Below, piece by piece: positions 17,341 through 26,276 of a DNA stretch of 44,736 nucleotides (within the stretch, counting starts at the first letter, position 1; each line of letters starts with the position of its first letter). The stretch lies in NCBI GenBank assembly GCA_900549805.1, contig URPV01000005.1, positions 1 to 44,736 of the forward strand, written 5' to 3'. A model generated the notes under the pieces. The model was given only the letters and a program-made list of their open reading frames with translations. It ran no database searches and was not told the origin of the DNA. The DNA comes from an uncultured Veillonella sp. (GTDB lineage Bacteria > Bacillota > Negativicutes > Veillonellales > Veillonellaceae). Position numbers and translations under genes: made by a program.

Positions 17341-18327
17341 ATGATTTCTCTCTATCCTAGCCTCTATGATAGCTTCGCCTGCAAGGCGGGTTCTTGCAAG
17401 AAGACCTGCTGTCAACGTTGGGAGATTGATATCGATCCAGAGGCACTAGCGGTCTATAAGAAGGAAGAGGGGGCCTTAGGGGACGAACTTCGGCAATGGA
17501 TCGAAGAAGGCCCAGAGGGGGCTCATTTTTTCTTTGAAGCTTCTGGCTACTGCCATTTCCTTCGAGAAGACGGTCTTTGCCGTCTGGTCTTGGCCAAGGG
17601 AGAGGACTACCTCTGTCAGATCTGTCATGCTCATCCTCGCTTTTATGCCTACTTAGGTGATGTGGAACTCTGTGGGGTAGGCTTGGCCTGTGAGGCTTCC
17701 GTAGAAGGCCTTTTAGCTGATCGGCGCTTAGGCTATGATTCGGAATGGGTTCCTTGGGAGGATGACCAACTTCATTTTCGGGAGGTCCTTGATCAAGAAA
17801 GTATAGACCTATTAGCGGCTGATGGCCTAGATACCAGTCCTCGCCAAGACTTGGGCTTAGGAGATATCCTTTTAGACTTAGGTTTGGTGGGCCCAGAGAC
17901 CTATTCGGATTCCTATGGGGCGGGCCTTAATTTCCAGCTAGACCTTGACTTAAATAGGGCCCAAACTGTCTTGACTATCATGGGAGCGACAGACCCCATT
18001 GATCAAGCCTGGACGAAGACCTTGGAGACGATGAGGCAGACTTTGAATGTTCTGCTTGAACACTTAGAAAGGGCCCAGGGAGACCAGCCTCTTCTCCGGC
18101 GGCACCTTAATCGCTTCTACCAATACATCATGTATCGGCAGTTGCCTTACTTAGAGGAGCTCGCTTGGGCTAACTTAGTGGCCTATGGCCAGCTTAATAC
18201 ACTGTTTGTAGCCCTCTTGGGTTGTTACTATGGGGACCTAGCTAAGGCTATGGTGGATTGGTCAGAACAAATTGAATATGATACGGATAACGTAGACCGT
18301 ATTTTTATGGCCTTGAACCAGCTCTAA
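17341..18327 (+). CDS. FliB-family (flagellin lysine-N-methylase-like) cysteine-rich protein
   Basis: A 328-residue protein resembling the FliB/YkgJ-type cysteine-rich family. It has an N-terminal FACKAGSCKKTCCQRW cluster, then GYCHFL, GLCRL, LCQICHAHPRFY and CGVGLACE, a set of cysteines able to hold a metal or Fe-S centre. FliB in Salmonella methylates flagellin lysines, but there is no flagellar gene here and the likely host group is non-motile or variably motile, so another substrate is probable. ATG 17341 directly follows the DUF445 stop. The gene ends inside its own terminator stem. Confidence 0.75.
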   Translation: MISLYPSLYDSFACKAGSCKKTCCQRWEIDIDPEALAVYKKEEGALGDELRQWIEEGPEGAHFFFEASGYCHFLREDGLCRLVLAKGEDYLCQICHAHPRFYAYLGDVELCGVGLACEASVEGLLADRRLGYDSEWVPWEDDQLHFREVLDQESIDLLAADGLDTSPRQDLGLGDILLDLGLVGPETYSDSYGAGLNFQLDLDLNRAQTVLTIMGATDPIDQAWTKTLETMRQTLNVLLEHLERAQGDQPLLRRHLNRFYQYIMYRQLPYLEELAWANLVAYGQLNTLFVALLGCYYGDLAKAMVDWSEQIEYDTDNVDRIFMALNQL

Positions 18328-18342
18328 GGAGCTGGTTTTTTT
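18316..18342 (+). terminator. Terminator of the MBL-DUF445-FliB operon
   Basis: AACCAGCTC (18316-18324) pairs with GAGCTGGTT (18329-18337) and is followed by TTTTT. The 5' arm overlaps the end of the coding sequence. Confidence 0.9.
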
Positions 18343-18462
18343 AGGGTCTAGGATTGTTAATCCTGTTTTTTGAGAAGGCGGAAATTATTGTGCTAAGGCC
18401 TCACTCTTTTTTCCTTGGATAGGTTATAATAAAAGGTAGACTTGTATTCGTGAGGAGGAAAT

Positions 18463-19734
18463 ATGCAACCATTTAAATTCTTGCAATGCGGTGACCTCCA
18501 TCTGGGGGCGCCCTTTTATTATGTAGATTGCCCTGGCAAAATTGTTCCTAAGGCTGTGGCCCAGGCAACCTACCAAGGCCTGGATAACATTGTAGACCTA
18601 GCCCTCCTACAAGGGGTGAATTTTGTCCTTATCACCGGTGATATTTATAATTCTGAGGACCATAATTTAGAAGCCCAAATCCGCTTTGTCCGCGCTATGG
18701 AGCGCCTGGAAACCGCTGGCATCGATGTCTTTATGGTACAGGGTAACCATGATCCCGCTGAAAGTTGGCGGGCCCAGGTAGCCCTTCCTGATAATGTCCA
18801 TGTCTTTAATTATGAGCCAGAGGGTGGTTTTTTTGCAGACCGTTTCCCCCTCATGGTAGAGGGTCAGGAAATCGGTGGTATCTACGGCCTATCTATAGGT
18901 CATGGCAATGAGTCGGATAATTTGTCCCAGTACTATACGCCTGCTGATAGCGATCAGTTCTCCTTGGCCCTTTTACACGGGACTGTTGGGTCTAGCCAAG
19001 AGGGAGTTGTAACTGGACCTTGCAGCCTAGAAGGCCTTATTGAACGGGGAATGGATTATTGGGCCCTAGGCCATATTCATAAGCGGGAGATCCTTCATGA
19101 GGCGCCCTATGTGGTGTATGCTGGCAATAGTCAGGGCCTTCACAAGAAGGAGACCGGTCCCAAGGGCTGCTATATTGTAGAGGTAGCAGCTAATGGCCAG
19201 TGCACCCCTGTTTTTTACGAGACTAATGCACTCCGTTTTGAACGCGTCAAGATTAATCTCCAAGGTTTGACCAAGGAGGGCGATATCGTAGAGATGATTC
19301 GTCATAAGCGAGAAATCCTCCGCCAACAGGTGTCGGTACCAGTTCTCTTGCAGGTAGTTTTGGAAGGTCCTACCGATCTTCATGCCCTATGTGGTCGAGC
19401 TGAAGCCCGTCAAGTATGGCTGCAAGAAGCTCAAGAGGATGAAAAGATGCGCCAGCACTTTATCATGCCTTTTGTTATTGAAGACCGGACCCGACCTATG
19501 GTGGATTTAGCTTCGCGTCGGGGCTTGGGGGACATGGTGGCCGATTATTTAGCCGCCTATGACCGGACGGCCCATGATAGCCAATCGTTACGGGCTATCC
19601 TGGAAGAGCGACCTGAGTTTAAGCGCCTGGGCCTCTATGGGCAATGGTTGACAGATGACCTCTTGGCTAGGGCCTGGGAACGGGCTGAGTCGGAAGGGGC
19701 TAGTAAGTTATTGGGGGACGACGATGAACATTAA
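18463..19734 (+). CDS. SbcD/YhaO-like DNA repair metallophosphoesterase
   Basis: A 423-residue calcineurin-like phosphoesterase with the ordered motifs CGDLHLG (about 9-15), ITGDIYN, QGNHDP, LLHGTVG and LGHIHKRE, which bind two metals in Mre11/SbcD nucleases. A C-terminal region of about 150 residues would contact the ATPase partner. It overlaps by 11 bp the gene for a Rad50-like protein, the standard SbcCD arrangement; the pairing with a membrane-segment ATPase is closer to B. subtilis YhaO-YhaN than to classical SbcDC. A likely role is processing of DNA ends or hairpins. GAGGAGG precedes ATG 18463. Confidence 0.85.
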   Translation: MQPFKFLQCGDLHLGAPFYYVDCPGKIVPKAVAQATYQGLDNIVDLALLQGVNFVLITGDIYNSEDHNLEAQIRFVRAMERLETAGIDVFMVQGNHDPAESWRAQVALPDNVHVFNYEPEGGFFADRFPLMVEGQEIGGIYGLSIGHGNESDNLSQYYTPADSDQFSLALLHGTVGSSQEGVVTGPCSLEGLIERGMDYWALGHIHKREILHEAPYVVYAGNSQGLHKKETGPKGCYIVEVAANGQCTPVFYETNALRFERVKINLQGLTKEGDIVEMIRHKREILRQQVSVPVLLQVVLEGPTDLHALCGRAEARQVWLQEAQEDEKMRQHFIMPFVIEDRTRPMVDLASRRGLGDMVADYLAAYDRTAHDSQSLRAILEERPEFKRLGLYGQWLTDDLLARAWERAESEGASKLLGDDDEH

Positions 19735-22582
19735 AAGCTTACATATCGAGCAATTCGGTCCCTACACTGACTGGACCTTCCAGGCAGGCGCCAAGGGGAC
19801 TCAGTTTATTTATGGCCCTAATGAGAGTGGCAAGACTACGCTCTTGGAGGCTATCCGCCTCATGCTCTTAGGGGGTAAGCACCGCAAGTATGAAGATATT
19901 GCGGCCTCTATGACCTTGGAGCGAAATGGGGAAGAATTTTACTTAGGCCGGCATAAGAAAAAACTGGACTTTCACCCTCTCGAGGGAGAGTCGATTAAGA
20001 CAGAACCATCAAAATTGTGGTGGCATGGCTTAGATAAGAAGACCTACAATCGGATTTTTGCGATTACCTTAGATGACCTGCAGGGGTTAGATATTCTTAA
20101 GGAAGTGGATGTACGGACCCGTTTCTTTGGTGCTGAAGGTGGGGAAGCCATTTCTGAGGCAGTTAAAGATTTGGATAAGTCCAGTCAGGAACTCCTAGTG
20201 GGATCGGCTAATGGCAAGCGCAAGATTAACGTCATCTTGGACCAATTAGAGGATAATCGCAAGCGTTTGGCTGAACTGTCCCGTCAAGAGAGTGCCTATG
20301 TGGAGTTGGGGCATGAATTAGACCAGCTCGACCAACAAGAAGCAGAACTCAATGAACGGTTGGCGGACCGTCGTGATTACCATACGGGTATCGATATGGC
20401 CCTGCGGGCCTGGGATACTTATCGCCGGGCGGAAGAGGCTCGCCGTCACATGGATTCCCTCAAGGATGGGGAACCGGTAGACGGTGACTATTTTACTAAG
20501 TTGGAAGAGGAAATCGATAATGCCCGCGACCAAATGCGGATGTGGAAGGGCCGTGAGGAGGCCCTAGTTCCAGATAACTTTGATCCAAAGAGCCCCTTGG
20601 GCGTCTATGAATCCGACATTGAGCGACTCTATTCTAAGGTGGGTCAGTGGGACCAATGGGTGCAGGAATATGAACAAGGTGAGGCTTATATAGCTAATGT
20701 TAAGTCTCAGTTGGATAACTTCCGCACTCACTGCTCTACTTGGCGGGGAGACCAAGAGTGGGCGACCCATATTGATTGGCAACAAGGCGAAGTTCTGGCC
20801 CGCCAAGTGGCCCTAGCCCGTCAACAGTATGAAGAGGCCCGGGTTCAGCAAGCAGTTTTCTCTGGGGGAGACCCACTGGGAACCGCAGGTTTAGATTCAC
20901 TAGCTGCTGTTTCTTCTAGTGCCGCTTCTAACCAGGGGGCTAACCAAGGCTTAGAAGGAGAGTCTATTCAACATAGACCCATTAAAGAACTCAAGGGAGA
21001 GCGGAAGGAAGTTATACAGGCCTTGCAAGATGTCAAGTATGACTCCTCCCATGAACTCTATGCCGGTTTGGGCTTGGGTGGTCTAGTCCTATCGGCTATT
21101 ATGGTGGCCCTAGGCCTCATGATTGTCCTCCTTCCACTGACCATTGTCGGGGCCATCCTGGCAGCTATCGCCTTGGGTATCTTGGTCTTTGGCCTACTCA
21201 AGAAAAAAAGACGGAGCCACAAGTTGGCTTCTTTGTCTAGCCAAATTGACCAGTATGATGCCTTAATTGAAGCGGCACAAGCAGCCAAGGAGGCGGAAAA
21301 GGAAGCGGCTAAGGCAGCTCCTAAAATTGCCTTGGATGTCTTGCAAAAGGCCTTGGAAGACGCCTTACATGCATGGCGGGCTTGGCTCCCTCAAGGGGCG
21401 GTAGAATCCACTGATGAAACCGGTCTCTTCCTCCTCCGTGATGAGTACACCAAGTACTTTGATCAACTCCGTACCTATGAGGACCAGGTTCAGCAACTCA
21501 AGAATTATGGGGAAAAGATCAAGGATATGGAAGCGGTTGTGGCCAACCTTTGGAAGCATATTGGCTATGATGGGGAGACCACACCGGTAGCCCTCAAGAA
21601 GGTTTATGCTATGCTCCGCAACTTCCAACAAAATCGTATTCGTTGGGAACAGAAGGAGAGCCAACGTAATTCCTATCACAAGGAATACACTAAGTATGCT
21701 CGCTTAGAACAGGACCTCTTGTTCAAGCAAGGTGAATTCTTGACCCGCCATGGTATGAAGACGGCTATGGAATTCAGACAAAAGCTCCTAGACCAAGAGC
21801 AGTATAAGCAATGGGAAAAGATTTATGACCAATCCATGGACCACCTTCGTCTCTTGGCACCAGAAGGGGAGACAGAGGGCCTCTTTATCCGTCGGCTACA
21901 TGGGCAAAAGAAGGTAGACCTCCAGGCCGCCTTGGATCGGTCTGGTCGAGATCTGGCCGACTTAGAAGGTCAGTTGGCTGAACTCTACGAACGACGGGGC
22001 CAGATAACGGAATCTATGCGGATTCTGGTGGATGACCAAGCTCTTCAAGAAGCCTTGCAGGAAAAGGCTAACCTAGAAGGTCTCCTGGAAGAAGCCTTAG
22101 AAGAATGGGCGACCCAAGTCTTTATTGCCCATTGTATGGAAGGGGCCCAAGGTAGTTATGAACAACACAAGCAGCCGCAAATGTTGGCTAAGGCTTCTGA
22201 CTATGTTAACCGCCTCACAGGAGGTAAGTATAGCCTCCACATGAGCCAAGAAGGGGATGTTTTTGCTGTCGACCAAAAGGGTCGCCGGCTGGAAAGCCAA
22301 CATTGGTCTTCTGGTATGGGTGACCAGGTATATTTAGCCCTCCGCCTAGCCTTGGCAGAACTCTTTAGCCAGTCTGTAGAACCACTGCCTATCATCTTAG
22401 ATGATATCTTGGTTCGTTTTGATGTTGACCGGCAGCGGCAGGCCTTGGCAGTCTTAGCTGAATTGGGAGCTAAACAACAGGTTATTATACTTTCCTGCCA
22501 GCAAGATCTCTTGCATATGGCGCAAGGAATGGAAGCTATCGATTGCTTCCAATTGACTAAGAGGGAGGCTCTGGCTCTTTAA
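19724..22582 (+). CDS. Rad50/SbcC-like ATPase with internal membrane segments (YhaN-like)
   Basis: A 952-residue SMC-type ATPase. Walker A GPNESGKTT is at about 31-39, the ABC signature SSGMGDQ near 862 and Walker B LPIILDDILVRFD near 889. Between them are long charged coiled-coil regions. Two hydrophobic helices at about 446-498 are unlike classical SbcC but typical of the YhaN group, implying membrane association. I start it at ATG 19724, inside the preceding gene; the open frame to 19655 has no ribosome binding site. It should form a complex with the upstream nuclease. Confidence 0.85.
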   Translation: MNIKSLHIEQFGPYTDWTFQAGAKGTQFIYGPNESGKTTLLEAIRLMLLGGKHRKYEDIAASMTLERNGEEFYLGRHKKKLDFHPLEGESIKTEPSKLWWHGLDKKTYNRIFAITLDDLQGLDILKEVDVRTRFFGAEGGEAISEAVKDLDKSSQELLVGSANGKRKINVILDQLEDNRKRLAELSRQESAYVELGHELDQLDQQEAELNERLADRRDYHTGIDMALRAWDTYRRAEEARRHMDSLKDGEPVDGDYFTKLEEEIDNARDQMRMWKGREEALVPDNFDPKSPLGVYESDIERLYSKVGQWDQWVQEYEQGEAYIANVKSQLDNFRTHCSTWRGDQEWATHIDWQQGEVLARQVALARQQYEEARVQQAVFSGGDPLGTAGLDSLAAVSSSAASNQGANQGLEGESIQHRPIKELKGERKEVIQALQDVKYDSSHELYAGLGLGGLVLSAIMVALGLMIVLLPLTIVGAILAAIALGILVFGLLKKKRRSHKLASLSSQIDQYDALIEAAQAAKEAEKEAAKAAPKIALDVLQKALEDALHAWRAWLPQGAVESTDETGLFLLRDEYTKYFDQLRTYEDQVQQLKNYGEKIKDMEAVVANLWKHIGYDGETTPVALKKVYAMLRNFQQNRIRWEQKESQRNSYHKEYTKYARLEQDLLFKQGEFLTRHGMKTAMEFRQKLLDQEQYKQWEKIYDQSMDHLRLLAPEGETEGLFIRRLHGQKKVDLQAALDRSGRDLADLEGQLAELYERRGQITESMRILVDDQALQEALQEKANLEGLLEEALEEWATQVFIAHCMEGAQGSYEQHKQPQMLAKASDYVNRLTGGKYSLHMSQEGDVFAVDQKGRRLESQHWSSGMGDQVYLALRLALAELFSQSVEPLPIILDDILVRFDVDRQRQALAVLAELGAKQQVIILSCQQDLLHMAQGMEAIDCFQLTKREALAL

Positions 22583-22705
22583 TTAGTTTACTGGACTCAC
22601 TCTTAGAGTATTTACCCATAGCCCTTGGTAGAGAAGCTGAGGCTGAAAAATTTTATAAGAATTGGCTTACCTGTAATAAATACTATAAGCTAGAGCTCTT
22701 AATTG

Positions 22706-22714
22706 TGGTACAAT
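22706..22714 (+). promoter_or_regulatory. Possible extended -10 promoter of the hem operon
   Basis: TGG followed by TACAAT (22709-22714), with no convincing -35. A transcript from here would start near 22721 and meet the hairpin at 22737 almost at once. Confidence 0.4.
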
Positions 22715-22736
22715 ATAAACGACTATAGTTAGGGGG

Positions 22737-22764
22737 AAGCGACCTCCTAGGAGGTCGCTTTTTT
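22737..22764 (+). terminator. Terminator/attenuator hairpin immediately before hemE
   Basis: AAGCGACCTC (22737-22746) pairs perfectly with GAGGTCGCTT (22751-22760), followed by TTTT. It ends 28 bp before the hemE start, leaving no room for a separate promoter. It may end yhaN transcripts, or attenuate the hem operon. Confidence 0.85.
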
Positions 22765-22792
22765 GTTACTTAGAACGTTTGGGAGGTAGGGT

Positions 22793-23830
22793 GTGAATAG
22801 AACTTATTTAGACATGATTCAGGGCCAAGAGCCTGCTTATACCCCTGTTTGGTTTATGCGCCAGGCGGGACGTAGTCAGCCTAAGTACCGGGAAATTAAG
22901 AAGACCCACTCCCTTTTTGATATCACCCGCGAGCCGGAATTATGTGCCTATGTGACTAACTTACCAGTAGAGGAATACGGCCTTGATGCGGCTATCCTCT
23001 ACAAGGACATCATGAGCCCTATGACGGCTATCGGTGTGGAGGTAAAGTTGGTACCTGGTAAGGGGCCTGTCTTTGAACGGCCCATCCAAAGGGCAGCTGA
23101 TCTAGATCAAATTGGGACCTTTGATGGTTCCAAGGTCTCCTATATCGCAGATACCATCAAACTTTTGACATCTGAGGTCTTAGATGTGCCTTTGATCGGC
23201 TTCTGTGGAGGTCCTTTTACCATTGCTTCCTATTTGGTGGAAGGGGGGCCTACTAAGTCCTATAACAAGACAAGGGGCCTTATGGTCAGCCAAGCAGACC
23301 TCTGGGATGACCTCATGAACCGCTTGGCGGATATGTCCATCGATTACCTATCCATGCAGGTTGAGGCCGGGGCTAATGCTCTTCAAATCTTTGATTCCTG
23401 GATCGGCGCGGTGTCAGCTGAACAGTACCATGCCCACATTTTCTCCCATATGGATAAGATCATTTCCACCATGAAAGCCAAATACCCTCATATCCCATTG
23501 GCTATGAATGGGGTAGGTAATGCTCATTTGGTAGAAGAATGGGGTCAGTTGCCGATTGATGTGTTGGCCTTGGATTGGCGGTGTCCGATTGACCGTTTGG
23601 GCCAATTGGGGATTGATAAGGTGGTACAAGGTAATTTGGATCCAGCCTTCCTCTATGCACCTGCCCATGTCTTGGATAAGGAACTAGATGCCATTATTGA
23701 GGCGGGAATTCGCCATGGTCGTCATGTATTTAACTTGGGCCATGGGGTATTCCCGGAAGCGGACCCAGCCAAGCTCAAGTACATTACTGAGTATGTACAT
23801 GAGAAATCCAGGGCTTTGCGGGCTAAGTAA
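22793..23830 (+). CDS. hemE: Uroporphyrinogen III decarboxylase
   Basis: A 345-residue enzyme that removes four carboxyls from uroporphyrinogen III to give coproporphyrinogen III. The N-terminal substrate motif FMRQAGRSQPKYRE, the catalytic aspartate in ILYKDIMSP, GGPFTIASYLVEGG and the C-terminal FNLGHGVFPEADP are all present. The GTG start at 22793 follows GGGAGG (22781-22786) by 6 nt. It heads a hemE-hemH-hemY-hemQ operon, i.e. the coproporphyrin-dependent route to haem b. A terminator-like hairpin sits just upstream and may control it. Confidence 0.95.
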   Translation: MNRTYLDMIQGQEPAYTPVWFMRQAGRSQPKYREIKKTHSLFDITREPELCAYVTNLPVEEYGLDAAILYKDIMSPMTAIGVEVKLVPGKGPVFERPIQRAADLDQIGTFDGSKVSYIADTIKLLTSEVLDVPLIGFCGGPFTIASYLVEGGPTKSYNKTRGLMVSQADLWDDLMNRLADMSIDYLSMQVEAGANALQIFDSWIGAVSAEQYHAHIFSHMDKIISTMKAKYPHIPLAMNGVGNAHLVEEWGQLPIDVLALDWRCPIDRLGQLGIDKVVQGNLDPAFLYAPAHVLDKELDAIIEAGIRHGRHVFNLGHGVFPEADPAKLKYITEYVHEKSRALRAK

Positions 23831-23877
23831 TAAGCAATATTTTATAAGTTGTATTAGATTGGATGGGAAGGAGTCCC

Positions 23878-24789
23878 ATGACAGATAAAAATAAGACCAT
23901 GGGTCTCTTGTACCTATCCTATGGGACCCCACGGTCTGAAGAGGAGATCATTCCTTACCTAACCAGTATTCGGGGGCGTCAACCTAGCCAACCGGAGGTG
24001 TCTTCTCTTAAGAGGCGCTATGATATTATAGGTTCTTTTGAAGGGGGCTTCTCCCCCCTCAATGAGGCTACCCATAAGCAGGGGCAGGCCTTAGTGTCTC
24101 ACCTCAATGCTAGGGGTGGCAACTACCGCCTCTACGAGGGTTATAAGCACCTCACACCTTCCATTGAGGAGGCTGTAGAGACCATGCACAGGGATGGTAT
24201 TGAAGAGGCGGTTCTAGTGGCCGCGTCTCCTTTCTATTCTGCCTTGGGTACGGCCGACTATGGTCGGCGGGCTAAGGCTGTGGCTGATCGCTATGGGATG
24301 ACCATCTACCGGGTGGATGCTTGGTGGGATACTACGGCCTTTACTAGATGTTGGCAAGAGGCTATTAAGGACCTAGCGGTCCCAGATGATGCTTATTATA
24401 TTTTTTCGGCCCACTCTTTACCTCAAGAGATTGTAGCCATGGGTGATCCTTATGTAGAGGACATTAAAACGGCCGCTAAGAGGCTAGCTCAGGGCTTAGG
24501 TTTAGACCAGTATTGCCAGGCTTGGCAGTCGGCGCCACCGCGAGGACGTTGGATGGAACCTAAGGTTGATCAGGTTATCCAGAAGGCTTTGGACCAGGGA
24601 TATAAACATATCGTCATTGTTCCTCTGGGCTTTATTACAGAGCATTTAGAAGTTCTGTATGATGATGATGTGGTTTATAGGGAGCAAATTGAGGCAGGTG
24701 GAGCTCACTATTACCGTCCTAGTATGCCTAATGATAGTGCATTGTTGATTGAATCCATGGCAAGTGCCGTGGCGTGTGTAAAAGGATAA
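23878..24789 (+). CDS. hemH: Ferrochelatase, coproporphyrin type
   Basis: A 303-residue ferrochelatase inserting Fe2+ into the porphyrin. Catalytic landmarks are FSAHSLP with His at about 179 and EHLEVLYDDD with Glu at about 258, matching the conserved His/Glu pair of the Bacillus enzyme. With hemY and hemQ alongside, the substrate should be coproporphyrin III (CpfC activity). I choose ATG 23878, 4 nt after AAGGAG; the in-frame ATG at 23863 lacks a ribosome binding site. The short form without a C-terminal anchor implies a soluble enzyme. It ends 4 bp before hemY. Confidence 0.92.
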   Translation: MTDKNKTMGLLYLSYGTPRSEEEIIPYLTSIRGRQPSQPEVSSLKRRYDIIGSFEGGFSPLNEATHKQGQALVSHLNARGGNYRLYEGYKHLTPSIEEAVETMHRDGIEEAVLVAASPFYSALGTADYGRRAKAVADRYGMTIYRVDAWWDTTAFTRCWQEAIKDLAVPDDAYYIFSAHSLPQEIVAMGDPYVEDIKTAAKRLAQGLGLDQYCQAWQSAPPRGRWMEPKVDQVIQKALDQGYKHIVIVPLGFITEHLEVLYDDDVVYREQIEAGGAHYYRPSMPNDSALLIESMASAVACVKG

Positions 24790-24793
24790 GAAT

Positions 24794-26275
24794 ATGAAAC
24801 GCGTAGCAGTTATTGGCGGAGGCCTGACGGGCCTCGCTGCCGCTTACTATTTAGGACAAGCTAAACCAGATTGGACCATTGACATCTACGAAGCCCATTC
24901 TAACTTGGGCGGTAAGATTCAAACTAAGCGCATGGATGGATTTGTGGTTGAGTTGGGGCCTGATTCCTACCTAGCTCGTAAGTCTGAAATGACAGATCTA
25001 ATTTGTGACCTAGGTCTCGCTGATCAATTGGTGGCTAATGCCACAGGCCAGGCTTATGTCTATACGGAAGGTAAGATCCATCCTATCCCTGGCGGAGCTA
25101 TCATGGGGATTCCAAGTAAAATGGGTCCCTTCATCACCTCTAGTCTCATTTCATGGCCCGGAAAGTTGCGGGCAGGCTTAGATATTTTTAAGGGCCCTGT
25201 AAGACTCGATAAAGATGGGGATATCTCTATCGGTCACTTCTTCCTCCATCACTTGGGACAAGAGATGATGGACAAGCTCATCGAGCCTCTCTTGTCGGGG
25301 ATTTATGGGGGTGACATCTACAAAATCTCCATCCAGTCTACCTTCCCTCATTTTATCCAAGTTGAGCAGAAGTATGGCAATATGGTGAAGGGTATGATCC
25401 ACTCTGCTAAAGCCCATAAGAAGGCGGGCGTAGAGAATGTGACCAAGCAAACTCAAGGGGTAGAAGGGGATGCTGAACCAGCGCCTCCTGTTAAACAAGA
25501 TAAGCCTCGCCAAGCAGCACCTAAGCTTAAGGGCGGCCTTTTCCGTCAATTGAAAGATGGCCTTTATGCAGTGGTAGAAGCGATTGAAGCGCAAATGCCG
25601 TCCAATGTAACCATCCATAAGTCTTCCCCTGTAGAAGCATTGGTTTATAATAAGGATAGCGATACCTATCACGTGACTGTTAAGGGGCAAGTGTGTGTAG
25701 CTGATGATGTCATCATAGCAACACCGCCCGCTTCTTACCGGACTTGGTTCGAAGGGGATAAGGCTATGGAACCCCTTTATACTATGGACCAAACATCCTG
25801 TGCCATCGCCATCATGGCCTTTGAAAAGGATTCCTTTGATGCCAACCTTTTGGGGTCTGGCCTTCTGGTGACCCGCAAGACAGATACGCCGGTAACAGCT
25901 TGTACCAACCTCAGCCAAAAGTGGCCACAAACTACGCCAGAGGATAAGATCGTCCTCCGAGTCTTCTTGGGCAAACCTGGTAATCATGCTGTAGAAGAGC
26001 ATGATGATGAGGGCCTTAAGGCTTTGGCTGTAGAGGAAATCCATAAGCTACTAGGCTTTACAGCAAAACCTTCTTGGGTAGAAATTAACCGCCTAGTTCA
26101 CTGTATGCCACAGTACTATGTCGGCCATAAGGTAGCCATTGATAAGGTACGTCAACACATTCATCATACTTACCCTCGCCTCTATACCATTGGTACGCCA
26201 TTTGACGGCATTGGCATTCCAGACGGGGTAAAACAAGCAAAAGAGTTAGTAGAAAAACTCAAGAAAGAGGCTTAA
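24794..26275 (+). CDS. hemY: Coproporphyrinogen III / protoporphyrinogen oxidase, HemY (CgoX) type
   Basis: A 493-residue FAD enzyme oxidising coproporphyrinogen III to coproporphyrin III. It shows the dinucleotide-binding VIGGGLTGLAAAYYL at residues 6-20, VELGPDSYL, LLSGIYGGDI, and the C-terminal FAD motif TIGTPFDGIGIPDGV. An insertion of roughly 35 residues rich in Pro, Lys, Gln and Glu (about 208-246) separates two conserved parts and looks like a flexible linker absent from the usual family core. The enzyme uses oxygen in known HemY proteins, so how it works in an anaerobe is open. It ends 1 nt before hemQ. Confidence 0.92.
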   Translation: MKRVAVIGGGLTGLAAAYYLGQAKPDWTIDIYEAHSNLGGKIQTKRMDGFVVELGPDSYLARKSEMTDLICDLGLADQLVANATGQAYVYTEGKIHPIPGGAIMGIPSKMGPFITSSLISWPGKLRAGLDIFKGPVRLDKDGDISIGHFFLHHLGQEMMDKLIEPLLSGIYGGDIYKISIQSTFPHFIQVEQKYGNMVKGMIHSAKAHKKAGVENVTKQTQGVEGDAEPAPPVKQDKPRQAAPKLKGGLFRQLKDGLYAVVEAIEAQMPSNVTIHKSSPVEALVYNKDSDTYHVTVKGQVCVADDVIIATPPASYRTWFEGDKAMEPLYTMDQTSCAIAIMAFEKDSFDANLLGSGLLVTRKTDTPVTACTNLSQKWPQTTPEDKIVLRVFLGKPGNHAVEEHDDEGLKALAVEEIHKLLGFTAKPSWVEINRLVHCMPQYYVGHKVAIDKVRQHIHHTYPRLYTIGTPFDGIGIPDGVKQAKELVEKLKKEA

Positions 26276-26276
26276 T

